Shown in pieces: positions 25,661-37,336 of a stretch of 64,000 nucleotides of DNA. The DNA comes from Hericium rajendrae (taxonomy: Eukaryota; Basidiomycota; Agaricomycetes; Russulales; Hericiaceae), in contig CM065878.1 of the NCBI GenBank assembly GCA_033439255.1, positions 2,294,001 through 2,358,000 of the forward strand. The letters run 5' to 3'. Below the pieces are notes generated by a model. The model saw only the letters and a program-made list of their open reading frames with translations. It had not been told where the DNA came from and ran no database searches. The position numbers and the translations under genes are program-made. Position 1 is the first letter of the stretch; each line of letters begins with the position of its first letter.

Positions 25661-28284
25661 ATGTCGTACACGACCATCCCCAACCCGCGCAGCACCAAAC
25701 CCTCCCCTGCTCTCTCAGCCTCCGCAGCAGCGATACGCCCCGGGTCCCCCATCTTACACCTCTACCACCGTGCCGTCCTCATCGACGCGGTATGCGTCCA
25801 CTTCTTCCGGCTCCTCGTCGGTCGCGCCTTTGCAAGGGCGTGCCCCTATGGGCAGTGGGACGAGCGCACGATTTCGGCAGCAGGACATGCGCCCTGTGCT
25901 CGCCAATGGCCCGCCGATGATGAGGGCGAACCCTGCTCCCCAGATGATGCGCTCGGTATGTATTGTCATTGCCTTTCCTCCGCGTTTTTCATCTCGACCC
26001 TCTGTCGGTGCAGTCCCTCGAGAGCGCATACGCAACAAAAGAATGGGACACACACAGCAGTCGGTCCGGCTCCATTACCGAAAAGGTGCTGTTTCTCCTT
26101 ATCTTCGTTCAATCGCCACCTAACGACCGAAAATCCACGCGGGCTTGTTATCCCGTGTGCAGTTTTCGCTCCCCGCCAACCCTGCACAGTGGGGCACGGA
26201 CGTGCGCGTCGGCCACCCCGAGCCCGACGACTGGCTGCACGAGCCGGATCCGCGCCGCGATCGCGGTAAGGATGGCGGCGGGATTATATGCTCCTCTCGC
26301 GGGTTCGTGAATTTGGGGTGCCTTGTCATATTGGTTACGGGTTTGTTAGCGCTTTTGTGAGCAATTTCTTTTATTCTAAGGTCGAGAATGGAGACTCAGC
26401 GAGCGTGCAGTGCCGGGTACCCCATTATCACGTTCTTCACGAAGCACCAGCTGGGGAACAACGGTGGGTTCGGTGTGGGCGGGATCAACGAGACAGGCCA
26501 GGTGAGCTTCTCCAGTTTACATGCCCCGCGTCGTGGCCGACACGCCCGCAGATCCCCACCATAGCCGGAAACCGGGGCCTCATCGACACAGAAACGCCCC
26601 AGTGGGCGCACAAGCGCAAGTCGTTCATGGACGAGAAGACCGACTTCCAGCTCGTGTGGTCGGACGAGTTCAACACCGACGGACGTACGTTCTACCCCGG
26701 GGACGACCCGTACTGGGAGGCGGTCGACCTGCACTACTGGCAAACGGGCAATCTCGAGTGGTACGACCCCGCCGCCATCACGACCAAGGGCGGCGCGCTC
26801 GAGATCCAGCTCACGCGCAAGGAGACGCACGGGTTCGACTACCAGGGCGGCATGCTGCAGTCGTGGAACAAGTTCTGTTTCACGGGTGGCATTATGGAGG
26901 TCGGGCTGCAGCTGCCCGGTGACACGACCGTGCCAGGGCTGTGGGCCGCGGTCTGGACGATGGGGAATCTCGGTCGGGCCGGGTTCGGTGCATCACTCGA
27001 GGGCATGGTACGTCTACGTCGGTTATCCAGCACTTGATCCAGAATGCTTTGGCTGAATCGCGTCGGTTCCCAGTGGCCGTATTCGTACGACAGCTGCGAC
27101 GTTGGGACCGTCGCGAACCAGACGAAGAACGGCCAGCCCTACGCCGCGACCGTCAACGGCGACAAGTACAACGGCGGCATTCTCTCGTTCGCCCCAGGCC
27201 AGCGGCTGTCGGCCTGCACGTGCCACGACGACAAGACGCATCCGGGCCCGAGGCGCAAGGATGGCTCTTTCGTTGGGCGAAGCGCCCCTGAAATCGATAT
27301 CTTCGAGGCGTCGGTCGGCGATGACGTTGGGAAACTGTCGATGTCCGGACAATTTGCTGTAGGTCATGTTCGACGTGAGATTGGTAATATGCATGGCTGA
27401 TTGCTTCAAATTTCAGCCGTTTAACGCCGGATACGAGTGGTTTCAACACGACGGGCAATTATGTGGTGTATGATCCAACCCTGACCGAGTTCAATACGGG
27501 ATATTCCGGAGGCGTGTACCAGCAGGCCGTCTCCTACGTGACGCAAACGGGTCAGTTGTCTGTCTGCAGCTTAATGATGGTCGGGGCCTTACTTCTGTTT
27601 TACTTATAGGACAGAAGTGCTACCAATTAATAGACGACTGCTATGATGTGTATGGTCTGGAATACGTCCCGGGTGAGTATTTTAGAGAGGCGCGTTCGTT
27701 TGATAACAAACTCATAGCTCTTCCATAGGCTTCGACGATGCAGTCTGTTGCTTTCATCTCTGGATGAACGTCAAGCTAATATTCATCTCTTGTACAGTAC
27801 ATGACCTTCTTAGCTCGTAACACTACCGTATGGACGCTTGAAGCGTCTGGCATCGCTGCTGATGACCGGGTCGAAATTGGACCACGGCCCATCCCGCAGG
27901 AGCCCATGGTAAGTTGCCGGTATGTCGCATACCGGCCTCTCTCAACCTTTGTATCTTGATGCAGTACATGATTATGAACCTGGGCATGTCCCCGTCGTTC
28001 GGCTTCGTGGACACGGACCACCTCACGTTCCCTTCGATCATGCGCATCGACTACGTGCGTATATATCAACATCCGGACAATATCAACATTGGCTGCAACC
28101 CGCCGGACTACCCAACGACCGATTATATCAACCAGTGGGGTCACTCACTACTTATTTACCTGTTCGTCTGACATTTTGTTCTTGCCACAGGTACCTTGAG
28201 GCGTATACAAATCCCAACCTTACCACTTGGCAGAATGACTTTAAGCAACCCTTCCCTGGGAACTCTTTCATGGACCAGTGCTGA
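25661..28284 (+). CDS. KRE6/SKN1-like beta-glucan synthesis-associated protein, paralog 3
   Basis: Third and most diverged KRE6/SKN1 paralog. A Ser-rich cytosolic N-terminus (MSYTTIPNPRS) leads to WLHEPDPRRDRGKDGGG before the membrane segment (FVNLGCLVILVTGLLALL). The lumenal domain has LVWSDEFNTDGRTFYPGDDPYWEAVD, WNKFCFTGG and the acidic motif APEIDIFEA near 27290, and ends SFMDQC with the same terminal cysteine as its relatives. It has more introns than paralog 1, including in the catalytic domain (after 27007, about 27360, 27550 and 27673). One surplus C at 25745-25750 and one surplus T at 27438-27443 break an otherwise conserved frame. Stop TGA at 28282-28284. Same inferred role in beta-1,6-glucan assembly. 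Confidence 0.9.
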
Positions 28285-28855
28285 AGTCACTCAAGCCCCC
28301 AGACAACAAATATATTTATTAGATCAATATAGGACACCCCCTCACTCGTTTGGCCCGCAGGGCCACGGACATGTTTATTTATTAGGTTCATTATTTGGGC
28401 CATTGCCTCAGCGCGACAGCGTCGTTGCCACATCCTCGTTCCTACATATAGCTTTCGATACTGACATGTTATACCACGCTTGTACCACGCGACGGAACCA
28501 GGCCGCAGGAGCACGGCCACATCGCTTTGACACGATGCTGACTTGCTTGCCATTATCCGGATAATACCCCCCTTGTTGCGCGTGTCTAGCCACAGTACTG
28601 GTATATTGTACTTCGCATGTCAAAGCACCATCACCTACAGTACGATAGCGGACTACCTATATAATGGTGTATTTTTCGTGCCGTCCTGTTGTGCGAATGG
28701 GGGAAGGAAAACAAGCGACAACAGCGCGTCGGGCGCGCGTCAATTGTGTGGACGATGCACGTCTGCTACGGCGCGCCCATGGCCATGCTCCTTCTCCTCC
28801 TCTGAAACATCCCTCGGCCACTTCCAACTCTCTATATCGACACCACCTACACACC
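28285..28855. other. Intergenic region, same-strand genes
   Basis: Holds the 3' flank of KRE6/SKN1 paralog 3 and the promoter of the Ima1-like gene. The run TTTATTAGATCAATATAGG near 28315 and TTTATTTATTAGGTTC near 28373 are related short AT-rich pieces. No coding exon or RNA gene is supported. Confidence 0.4.
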
Positions 28856-30788
28856 ATGGCCGCCCTTCTCCGCAGGCCGTCCGCCGTCTCTTGCTTTTTC
28901 TGCCAATCCCGCATCACACCGCCCCCGCCCGACCCGCGCTGCTTCCTCTGCACGCACTGCGGCTGCTGGAACCGCTTCGACGCCCAGGGAGAGATCCTCT
29001 CCGATGAGCCGGCCATGCACGACGAGACGCTGAACGCGCGCTCGTTCGCGCGCCGAGGTGAGTGCTGTCGTCTTCGCACGAGGAATGGCACGGTCGAACG
29101 ATGACTTAGCCTCTCCCAGGAAGGACCGGTTCCCCACCACGTTCGGGAACGCGCCGTTCTGCAATGTGTGCCAGTCGAACCAGCGACTTTTGATTAACCT
29201 GGTGTCGAGCTATCTGCCCCCGCCGAATGTACGCTGTGGCCCACCACCATTCGCGCGTCTACTGACGCGTGTATGGACTTCTATTTTTTAGGACCCAGAT
29301 TACGCCCAACGGATGGCATCCTTCGATGATTACAAGGCGTCCGTCTATGCGCGATATCCGCCCGTATGCGCACGCTGTCAGCCTCTCGTCGACGAGGAGA
29401 TCAACAAGAAGAATCTCATGGCGCGCTCCAACGCGCTTGGAGGTTTTTTGGTCGCGACGAAGGGCAGAGACGTCAGGCGGCAGTTCTCGCTGTCGCTCGA
29501 GGAAAGGTGGAAGTTTGATCGCGACGTACGGTGGTGGAAGCTTAGAGGTCTTCTTTGCCTATCCACGATGGCCGCAGCTCTGGTTGAAAATGCTCTAGGT
29601 AGGGACATATATTGTTCTGGGTGATATCATGGTCTCAAAAGTATAATCTGCAGGAGCTGCTGGTCTTCGATTACCAGTCGACTTGACGAGAATCCAGCCC
29701 TATCTTCCTGTGCTTGCGCTCGTGTGCATCCTATGGTCCGCATGGGACCCAACATACAGGGCCCTCCGCAAAGCGCAAATCCAAGGTCGCAAGGTTCGCG
29801 TACGGGGTCGCGATCGATATGTAGTAAGTATTGTTTTCTTGACAATGCCTTCCTTGCGCTGACGCGTTCCAATCCAGAAATTACAGGTCATTGCATGGAT
29901 CTCCAGAACTGCGACGGCATTCTTGGTGTCTCTACCAATATGGCGCCCTTCTCTAGACTTTCTCGCCCTCTCATCTGATCCGCCATCTAATATAAGCCGC
30001 ATATACTTTGCTGTATCTCTATGCCTTGAACTATTCGTACGTGACGCCATTCATCTACACAGGCCTTCAACGAACTTGCCCTTCAGATCGCTGTGCAATC
30101 TTTTGTAATTCTCCGATTGTACCACCCCCCATCCGTGCGCCTCATCGACACCACGGTCCGCGGGCGCTCAGAAACGCCTATGCCCGGTGCGGAGTCGCGC
30201 GCCGATACACCTGCCTTCCGACCCCCGCCTCCAGAAACGCTCGACCAGCCACCCGCACCTCCCCGCCCTTACCAAGGAAACCCCGTCTTCGGAAGGCCCT
30301 CACTATTATATGAGATGACGACCGCGCCAACGCCGGATAGTCCGTCCATGCGGTCAGACGATGCGGACATGGACGACAGAAGCACGGAAGACGCGGACAT
30401 GGACGAGGACGACGATCCGGATGCGATGGACTGGACGCCGACGAACTCCCCAGCGAAGGAGGCGCGCTCTCGTCTCAACAGTAATACCCGATCCAACGCC
30501 AATGCCAGGCCGAAACCCAACTGGGGCCAGCAACCACAAAATCAGAAAAATCAGAATTTCATGCGCTCTGACGAGCCGACGGGGCTCGAGACGCTGTTGG
30601 AGAGGACGGCCCTTGCGGAGGCGCCACGGAGGGGCGGCGCCATGCTGCGCCGCTCATGGTGGGAGGGAGGGTGGTGGTGGGTTATTGCGCTGCTGCTGGT
30701 GCCGCTGGTCGGGGTGGCGGTCAAGCTGTGGGGGAACAGGAGCTTTGACGTGATGGTTATTGTTAGGTCTACAGTAACAGACGAATAA
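28856..30788 (+). CDS. ima1: Ima1-like inner nuclear membrane protein
   Basis: Integral inner nuclear membrane protein related to fission yeast Ima1 and animal TMEM201/Samp1, which link chromatin and the nuclear envelope. The N-terminal zinc-finger-like domain is clear: VSCFFCQS, CFLCTHCGCWNRFD and FCNVCQSNQRLLINLVSSYLPP, followed by YPPVCARC and FLVATKGRDVRRQFSLS. Several membrane segments come next (LRGLLCLSTMAAALVENAL; PYLPVLALVCILWSAW; YFAVSLCLELFAFNELALQIAVQSFVIL). An acidic low-complexity stretch follows (about 30350-30440), and one last hydrophobic helix (WWWVIALLLVPLVGVAVKLW). Six or so short introns. The whole gene reads in frame, unlike many neighbours. ATG at 28856 opens MAALLRRPSAVSCFFC. 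Confidence 0.87.
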
Positions 30789-31349
30789 TCCACCAAACAT
30801 CAATCACGTTCGAAATGAGTGGCTTGATATCGCGTGCAGAAATTAAATCAATATGGACCTGCTATGGCGGTTCCACTTGGCACTTGAGACAAGCCTGACG
30901 GGGCAAAGGAGCAACCAGACCAATATGAATCATAATGCACATCAACAATTTCACAAATGCTCAGCATGCGTAAGAAACAAAAAGGCATGCTGGACGTATG
31001 GGTAGACCACTAAAACAAACTAAGTTTGGGGTATATGAGCATGGATAACATACGAATGCACAGTCATCCGGCACAATATACGTCGGGAAAAACAACTAAC
31101 TGACGAGACGGCAAGAAAGGCGCTGCCAGCAACTCAAAAACGCACAGGAAATGTCTGTATTCGCGCAAGAACCAGAAGAGGGAGGAAAAGCGCAGTCCGA
31201 CGACCAGCCCAGCCATGCGAGGGAACGGCGACCAGCGAAACTTCCAACTACAGAACATGACGAGAGTCGTGAATGAACGTGATAGAAAGGACGGGACTAA
31301 GTATCAATGACCGTGATGCGTGACGTTCTAGGCGAGACCGTACCACTGC
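30789..31349. other. Intergenic region between convergent genes
   Basis: Contains the 3' flanks of the Ima1-like gene (+) and the mucin-like membrane protein gene (-). Relatively A-rich. No coding exon, repeat or RNA gene is supported. Confidence 0.45.
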
Positions 31350-32688
31350 TCAGTATCCAGGTTGTTCGTAAGGGTTCTGGAGAGGGTAGCCGCCGCCGCC
31401 CTGGTGGTGAAGCGGGACGCCGACTGCGTACGGGTCCGCTCGCGTCATGCTCGGACCACGAGTAAGTGCCTCCTGCATCTGCGGGCCAGGACTTGGCCCG
31501 CGGTAAGGCACAGGGTTGGGTCCGCCATATGATCCAGGGTAGGGACCAGGACTGGGTCCCCGCGCAAGGTCCGCATAACCACCGACAGGCGCGAGCGAGG
31601 CACCGGCGGTGAAGTCGTGGTCAGGGATCGGATTGAGAGCGGTTTCAGACGTCGCGCCGTAGCCGCCGACCCCCTTAGTGCCCGTACTGTCGTGGCCGGA
31701 GGAATGGAATGAAGACGCGTTTGAAGGCGCGCGGCGGTGCGTGGGAAGACCGCTGTCGTGATCCGTCGGCTGCCAGTCGATGGGCTGCATGCGGTCATTG
31801 AAGTCCTTGGAGGGGCGGAACTTCCACTTGCGAATGCCGGTCCAGATGATCGCAATTCCACCGACACAGGACGCAACGACGATGATGATGATCAATGCTG
31901 TGTGCGAGAGTTTGGATGAGCCTTGCGGGGTATCGGTCTTGTCCGCAGCCGCGGTCTGCGACGCGCTGGGGATCGAGCTCGTCACGGTGATGGACTGGAT
32001 TGAAGGGCCCTGGTTGTCTGGAGTGGAGCTGGAGACTGGCTGCAGGTTCAGGGACGCGGAGGTCTGTGGTGCTGCTGTTGTGGCTGCCTGTGCGGAAGAC
32101 GAGGTGCTGGACGGGAGGAGGTTACTGACGATGCTGTTCAGCGGATTTGCGGAGGCGCTTTGCTAATTATCATTCGATGGCACGTTAGTTCGGATTATGA
32201 TGGCAAAATGTGATGAGGCTTACCGAGGCGGAGCTCGCGGATGCCGGCGAGCTGGCCACAGACGCACTCGGCGATGCTGTACTGGACGATTGCGACTGCG
32301 AGGTTGGCGCCGCCGACGGGCTTGGCGAGGCAGGAGCAGAAGCAGAGGCAGATTGGGAAGGCGTGTTGTTGCTGGCGCTGGCGCTGGCACTGTTACTCGC
32401 ACTGCCACCGTTCCCATTGGTATCGCTGCCTGTGTTGCTACCAGTGTCGGTGTTGGTGTCGGTCGGAGGGTCCGCTGCAGCTCCATTCGCAGCAGGGAAT
32501 GCGTCGGCTGCAAGGTTGCTGAGAGATCCGGCACGCTTTTTAATCATGCGATTGATGTCGACATGGTCACGACGATGGAGGGGAACAGCTGCGAATCCCT
32601 TGGCCTCTACAGTAGCCACTAGGGCCACCGCGAGTGCGAAGTACAAAACGAGTGTGAGGGCAAGCTTGGAGGGCTTGGTGATAAACAT
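31350..32688 (-). CDS. Single-pass membrane protein with Ser/Thr-rich ectodomain
   Basis: Unrecognised family, but topology is clear. An N-terminal hydrophobic signal (LALTLVLYFALAVALVATVEA) is followed by a basic segment with IKKRAGS and a long Ser/Ala/Thr/Pro-rich ectodomain (about 32520-31990) suited to heavy O-glycosylation. Then comes one membrane helix (ALIIIIVVASCVGGIAIIW, about 31895-31840) and a cytosolic tail rich in Gly, Pro and Tyr with repeated GPSPGPYPG/GPSPGPQ units. One intron near 32165-32223. The architecture resembles Wsc/Mid2-type cell-wall stress sensors or mucin-like receptors, but no WSC cysteine domain is present, so the function is inferred only from shape. It lies next to a cell-surface heparinase-like gene on the same strand. 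Confidence 0.8.
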
Positions 32689-33369
32689 TGCGACGAGGGC
32701 GTATTTGTGGAGGTGGTGGGGAGAGGTTCAGGTATAGGAAGGGCGAGGCCCCGACGCTTGAATAGGATACGACAAGCCGGGAATGCTGCGACGACCTAGG
32801 CGAAGTTGAGAGATGGTGATAATAGGACCAGCCTGTGAAAAGAGTACACGAAAGCGAACAGGACCAGCTGTGTTTGAGCTACAGAACGGCGACAAAGAAA
32901 GAAAGGAGAAAGACGCACTTGGTGCTGAATGCTACAGCCCTGCCCTACGTGAGTCGAACCCTCGTATGTTGTAGTCAAAGGAGTGATATGCTCGAACGAG
33001 TGAGAAATCCGGACAGAAGAACAGGCCGAAACCAAGGTAACCGAGATCAGCCACAACCGGTGGCAAACACAATTCCCCCGCCGCCTGTCCGCCGCCATTT
33101 CTCGTCACCGATCCCGTTGCGAGGGCCATCAACATGATCAGGGTCCAAAGATTCATTCGAAAAAAGGTAACTAAAGTGTGGTATCCAAGCATACAAGTGT
33201 CCGTTCACTAATTATAAGGTCCCAGCCTTAGGCTCGACGGTATACGAGTAAATACAAGGAGGTAGATACAGTACGCCGTGGCGATTCTCCTCTGCCATCC
33301 TTGCTCGTGAAGCAATGACCAAATTATAAACAGTCCATTCCGCGTCTAGAACAAATGTTCACAAGAAAT
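32689..33369. other. Intergenic region between two minus-strand genes
   Basis: Includes the likely promoter of the mucin-like gene and the 3' flank of the heparinase-like gene. A sequence like a tRNA B-box (GGGTTCGACTC, minus strand, about 32950) lacks a matching A-box and acceptor stem, so no tRNA is called. Nothing else is supported. Confidence 0.4.
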
Positions 33370-35894
33370 CTACTCGTGGCTAGTGGTAGACCAATCGTCA
33401 AGGGCGACGAACGCGGGAGTTTTGAAGTCGCCGGCCGACATGCCCGACCACTGCGGGTTGAACAGCACCTGGAGGTTGTACGTACCCGCAGGCAGGTTGA
33501 TCATAACGACAGTGACGCCAGGATTCTCCTGGTCGGACTGCCCAGCGGGAAGCGCGGGGTCATTGGAGAACCGCTGAGCGGGACCCGTGCTGATCTGCGC
33601 TCCATTAGGCGGGGTCAAAATCTGCATCGTCGTCTTCAGGTCACCGATCTGCAGCGTCGCTGACGTTCCGCTCGAGTCAACGGTCACGGTCGCGTTGGTG
33701 TGCATCCTCCACATGATAGTGCCCTGAGCATTGATGTCGTCCTGGATGAGCACCTGCTTGCGCCCGTTGATGGGGCGGATACCGCGCTTGTACGAAGTCC
33801 TTTTGAGACTCGTGTCAATAAAAGTCATGCCACAACGATCACCATTGCACTCACACGTTGAAATAGGCACTCGTGAGATCAGCGACAAAGTATGCCGCCG
33901 ATGAGTCTGGCACTGTGTAAACCGTGCTCGAACCCTGGGCCTCGCCGGTCGTTCCGTGGCTAATAGTCGGCTGCGCGCCAGCAACGTTCTGGTTTTGTTG
34001 GTTGACCAGAATGACATTCTGACCCTCGCTACGCTTGCGGTAATACAACCACCGCGGACTGTCCTGTTCAGCACCATCGAAGTAGCCCTCCGCGAGATAA
34101 TCACCGGAGCCGAGCTCTCCTGCCCAACGTGTTCCCATCGCATCAAAGACCCAGTCACCGGCGTCGAGATCGTTATGGTTCTGGTGGCCAAGCAACTGAC
34201 CGGCCTTCATAGCGACATAGAGCGCATTGGTATCTGTCCAGCTACTCCTCATCGAGGCCCACTGATCGAGACCGTTGTCGAAGAAATGATCGAGCGGCAA
34301 GCCATCCCAAAATGCACCCGCGACGGTGGGATTGTAGTAGAACATGCTCCATGGCTCGGGAGCGTCATGCTGGTCGCGCTGGAAAAGTGCGTAGACGGGC
34401 TGATCGTAGTAATTGGCATAGTACGTGATGCTATTCGCCGTGGTGGAGTACTTGTTCGGTCCGTGATCTCCATAATTGAAGAGCGAAGTGGCTCCCTGTA
34501 TGTACATGTGGAAGAGGCCAGTCTTGTAGAAGTTCGTGTTGTTGGTGAGCAGACCGTAGTCGGAACCAGTTGCGCTGATCAAAGACGCGCTCATCTCTGC
34601 GTGAGCTGTGGTGCCGAAGTACCAGTAGTTAGCAGTTTCCGCCCAAGATCCGTCATCCGACACAGCCTGGACACAATTCTCGAGCGTGTCGGGAATGCTG
34701 TGGCTCAGGATTTGCTCCGCGATGCCAGAGTTGTCATCGCCAAGAATGGCGAGAGCACCGAGAGTCAAACCCCCGTTGCAGACACAGTTCCAGTTGCCCT
34801 CCGTCGCCGTCTGCCACCAGCCGATGCTCATGTTCCCGTTGTACGCATTCATGCCCAGGTTGAGACCGTACTTGATCATGGTCGTCCTCATCTGGCTCTT
34901 CTGATCGTCCGTCAAAACATCGTGAAGCCAGTCATACGCGATACCATAGGCAGCGGTGAACTCTCCTGTATCAAGGAAATGCATCGAGTTCCACTTGTCA
35001 TCATCGGGACCAAATGGCGAAGTTCCGTTACCAGCCGCATTCTGTCGAGCGATGATAAACAACGATGGCATGAAGTCAGGTAATGATTGACGAACCTGGA
35101 TTTCCTGCCAAGCTCTGTCCGCCCACTTCGTGTCATTCGTCATCCGATAGACATACGAAAAGGCCTTCAGCCTCATTTTGATCTCGCGAGCGTTGTCCAA
35201 GATACCACTGGCGCCATCCATATGATAGACGACGGGCGGGAGGGAGAAGTATGCTGTCGCATTGTTGAAGATGGAGGTGTTCCAGTACTTGAGATACGGA
35301 TCCTGTGAGATGAGCTGAGGGAGCGCCTGCCACATGTAAGCGGGAGCAATCAGGCGTGGACGGTCTGGGCGAGGAGTCGTGGGACTAGGGTTCGAAGGCT
35401 GGAAAGAGTCTTTTGGCCAGGCCAAGGCTGCGTTGATGGACGGGTTGAAAGTCGGAGAGGTGAATGCCGCTGTATTAGTCTGTGAATATAATCAGCCACA
35501 GCTCAATACACGTAGAACGGGTGAAACTCGCCGTAGAAGGGTAAATGGGCATGAGATAGTCGCTGTTGGTAGAGGTGGGGAAGATGCCGATGGCGTTTTT
35601 CACACTGGCGGCTGCACTGGCCGAAGCCTCGCTGCCCTTCGCCGAGCTACCGCTGCTGGAGGCGCCGCTGCTGCTGCTGCTATGGTGGCGCGAGCCGACG
35701 ACACCTCCAACGACAGCGGCGACGATGACAGCGATCGCGACTGGAACTCCAATCCAGATCCATCTTTTCGAAGATTTTGGCGGGTTCTGGGGGGTGATGT
35801 AGCCTGAAGATGCATTATAGTATGGATCGCCTGAGCCATAAGGCGAGGCGTTACCAGGTTCGTTGTGGTTGTTGATAGAGTTGTAGCTGGCCAT
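33370..35894 (-). CDS. Membrane-anchored heparinase II/III-like polysaccharide lyase
   Basis: Type II membrane protein: a short cytosolic N-terminus (MASYNSINNHNEPGN), one membrane helix (WIWIGVPVAIAVIVAAVVGGVVG, about 35760-35690), a Ser-rich stalk, then a large extracellular domain. The N-terminal half looks like an alpha-toroid lyase fold (RPRLIAPAYMWQALPQLI, WNCVCNGGLTLGALAILGD, ANYWYFGTTAHAEM). The C-terminal half has GHQNHNDLDAGDWVFDAMGTRWAGELGSGDY (about 34190-34100), the hallmark of heparinase II/III-like beta-sandwiches. The family eliminates uronic-acid-containing polysaccharides; substrate here is unknown. Introns lie near 35515-35465 and 33850-33800. One clean long exon of about 520 codons. 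Stop TAG at 33370-33372. An inactive lyase-like wall protein is an alternative. Confidence 0.82.
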
Positions 35895-36153
35895 GGCACC
35901 GCTGGCCAGGGGTATAAGAACAATAACGGATCAACAAGGGGAAGGGAATGTAAAAGAAAGACTGTGGTGGGCGGTAGAGAATGCGGACGGCGGGCGGAGA
36001 AGACGAGTAAGGGTGAAAATGGATTGTTGGCCAGTCAACGTCCCTTATACACGCTCCGTTCCAATTTTAGAACGCTCACGCCACCTTCTCGCTTCAGTTC
36101 CAACTTCTCATCATGCACCCTGTCTCAAAATAAGTATCTCGAAGGTATTACAA

Positions 36154-36948
36154 TCAATCTCTGATGAACACTGCTGCTGCACCCATCCCGCCTCCGATAC
36201 ACATCGACGTCACCAAAACCTTCAAAAGTCTCAGCAAAGTTCTGGCTTGCCTGCAGCGCTCTGAGGCACGCTTACCTTGCCATTTCGACGCTTCAACTCG
36301 TGAAGACCTGTTGCTATCTGCCGGGTACCTGTTGCGCGTGCTAGAGCCCCACCGAGCTGATGAGTACTCGATCCATGATCCCAATCTAACGCTCGACTTA
36401 TCTAATGGATGTCCCAGCGCAATCGCTCCTCCGTTGACGTTGACCTTGTCGACGTCCAGCTCGAGCTTGCTCAGGCAGTAGACATACATAGATGCAAATG
36501 CTTCGTTTATCTATGGTGTAACAAGTCAATTCTTTGATTAGAAACATCCTGTGGAGTGTGCGCACCTCGAACAGATCGACATCATTCTTAGTGATGCCCA
36601 CTGCCTCCAGCACCATAGGAATTGCAATGCTTGGGCCGATTCCCATGATACGAGGAGCAAGACCTATACAACAACCCGTCAGATCGTCTTGTTCACGTCA
36701 AGGGATAGAGCATACCGACCGGCAACGGACGTTGTCACATATTTCCCAAGGATAGGTAATTTCAGTTCCTCTGCTTTCTTCCTGGTCATCAGCAGAACCG
36801 CCGCAGCTCCATCTGTGACCTGGCTTGCATTTCCTCCGGTGGTATGTGCAGGCGGCCACTGGGGGAACGCTGATCTGACCTTCGCCAGTGTGTCCTTGGT
36901 AGTCCCAGCCCGAATTCCATCGTCTCGAGTAAGAACAACTTTCCTTCG
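36154..36948 (-). pseudogene. POT1: Peroxisomal 3-ketoacyl-CoA thiolase, 3' part, cut off by Copia insertion
   Basis: The downstream half of the thiolase gene whose 5' half lies at 46005-46864. Coding resumes directly after the target duplication with KVVLTRDDGIRAGTTKDTL, then [41 protein letters not shown], and [15 protein letters not shown] carrying the catalytic His (about 36440-36402). It ends with VTSMCIGGGMGAAAVF carrying the second catalytic Cys; stop TGA at 36154-36156. Four introns are inferred. The one at 36338-36401 appears to start with AT and end with AC: joining those sites gives HPLGATGTRQIATGLHELK, as expected for thiolases. No stop or frameshift is seen apart from the insertion, so the gene was functional until recently. 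The enzyme catalyses the last step of peroxisomal beta-oxidation. Confidence 0.9.
36338..36401 (-). other. Probable AT-AC intron in the thiolase gene
   Basis: A 64-nt intron read on the minus strand from ATAAGT to TAGCAC. Removing it joins HPLG to ATGTRQ, a near-invariant thiolase segment. The donor looks like a U2-type GTAAGT with G changed to A; no U12 branch-point consensus is evident. The only in-frame GT-AG alternative I see (36357-36390, 34 nt) is unusually short and would replace conserved residues with an insertion. Confidence 0.65.
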
Positions 36949-37325
36949 TGTTAAGCTATAGACGTCGGGGACCTAATAATAAACGCGCAGCGTTCTCAGT
37001 GCCTGAAATAAGTCACTTATATCATTCGGGCTGTACCTAATAATAAACGCGCAGCGTTCTAGGTACAATATATGAGTACGACGTCCGTTAATTAAAGAAG
37101 CTTGATGGCTCACCTCAGTGCCTGAAATAAGTCACTGAGGGGAGCCGATCGTGTCTCGCACCGACAACACCGGTACGAGGGGCTGAAGGAACTGTATAGT
37201 ACGTTATGTAATCGGTCTGGGGCTCCAGGCCCGTAATCTAATCAAGCAGGCACATTAGATAAGATAAGAAAGAAATAGCACTTCATCGTGCTTTGGCTGA
37301 ACGGGCGTTTGACCCGAACATAACA
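36949..37325 (-). repeat. 3' LTR of the Copia element
   Basis: Base-for-base identical to 45628-46004 by reading. Inside are duplicated modules: CCTAATAATAAACGCGCAGC occurs twice, each containing the palindrome AACGC-GCA-GCGTT, and CAGTGCCTGAAATAAGTCAC occurs twice, the second copy framed by CTCAGTG and CACTGAG arms. Termini are TG and CA. Confidence 0.96.
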
Positions 37326-37336
37326 CACCCCCTCAA
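37326..37336 (-). other. Polypurine tract of the Copia element
   Basis: On the minus strand a purine run GAGGGGGTG directly precedes the 3' LTR, the position of the plus-strand primer. The pol stop codon TGA (37333-37335) overlaps it. Confidence 0.75.

Noticed and set aside
32930-33010. tRNA-like B-box (GGGTTCGACTC) on the minus strand
   Set aside because: No matching A-box, anticodon stem or acceptor stem could be built around it.
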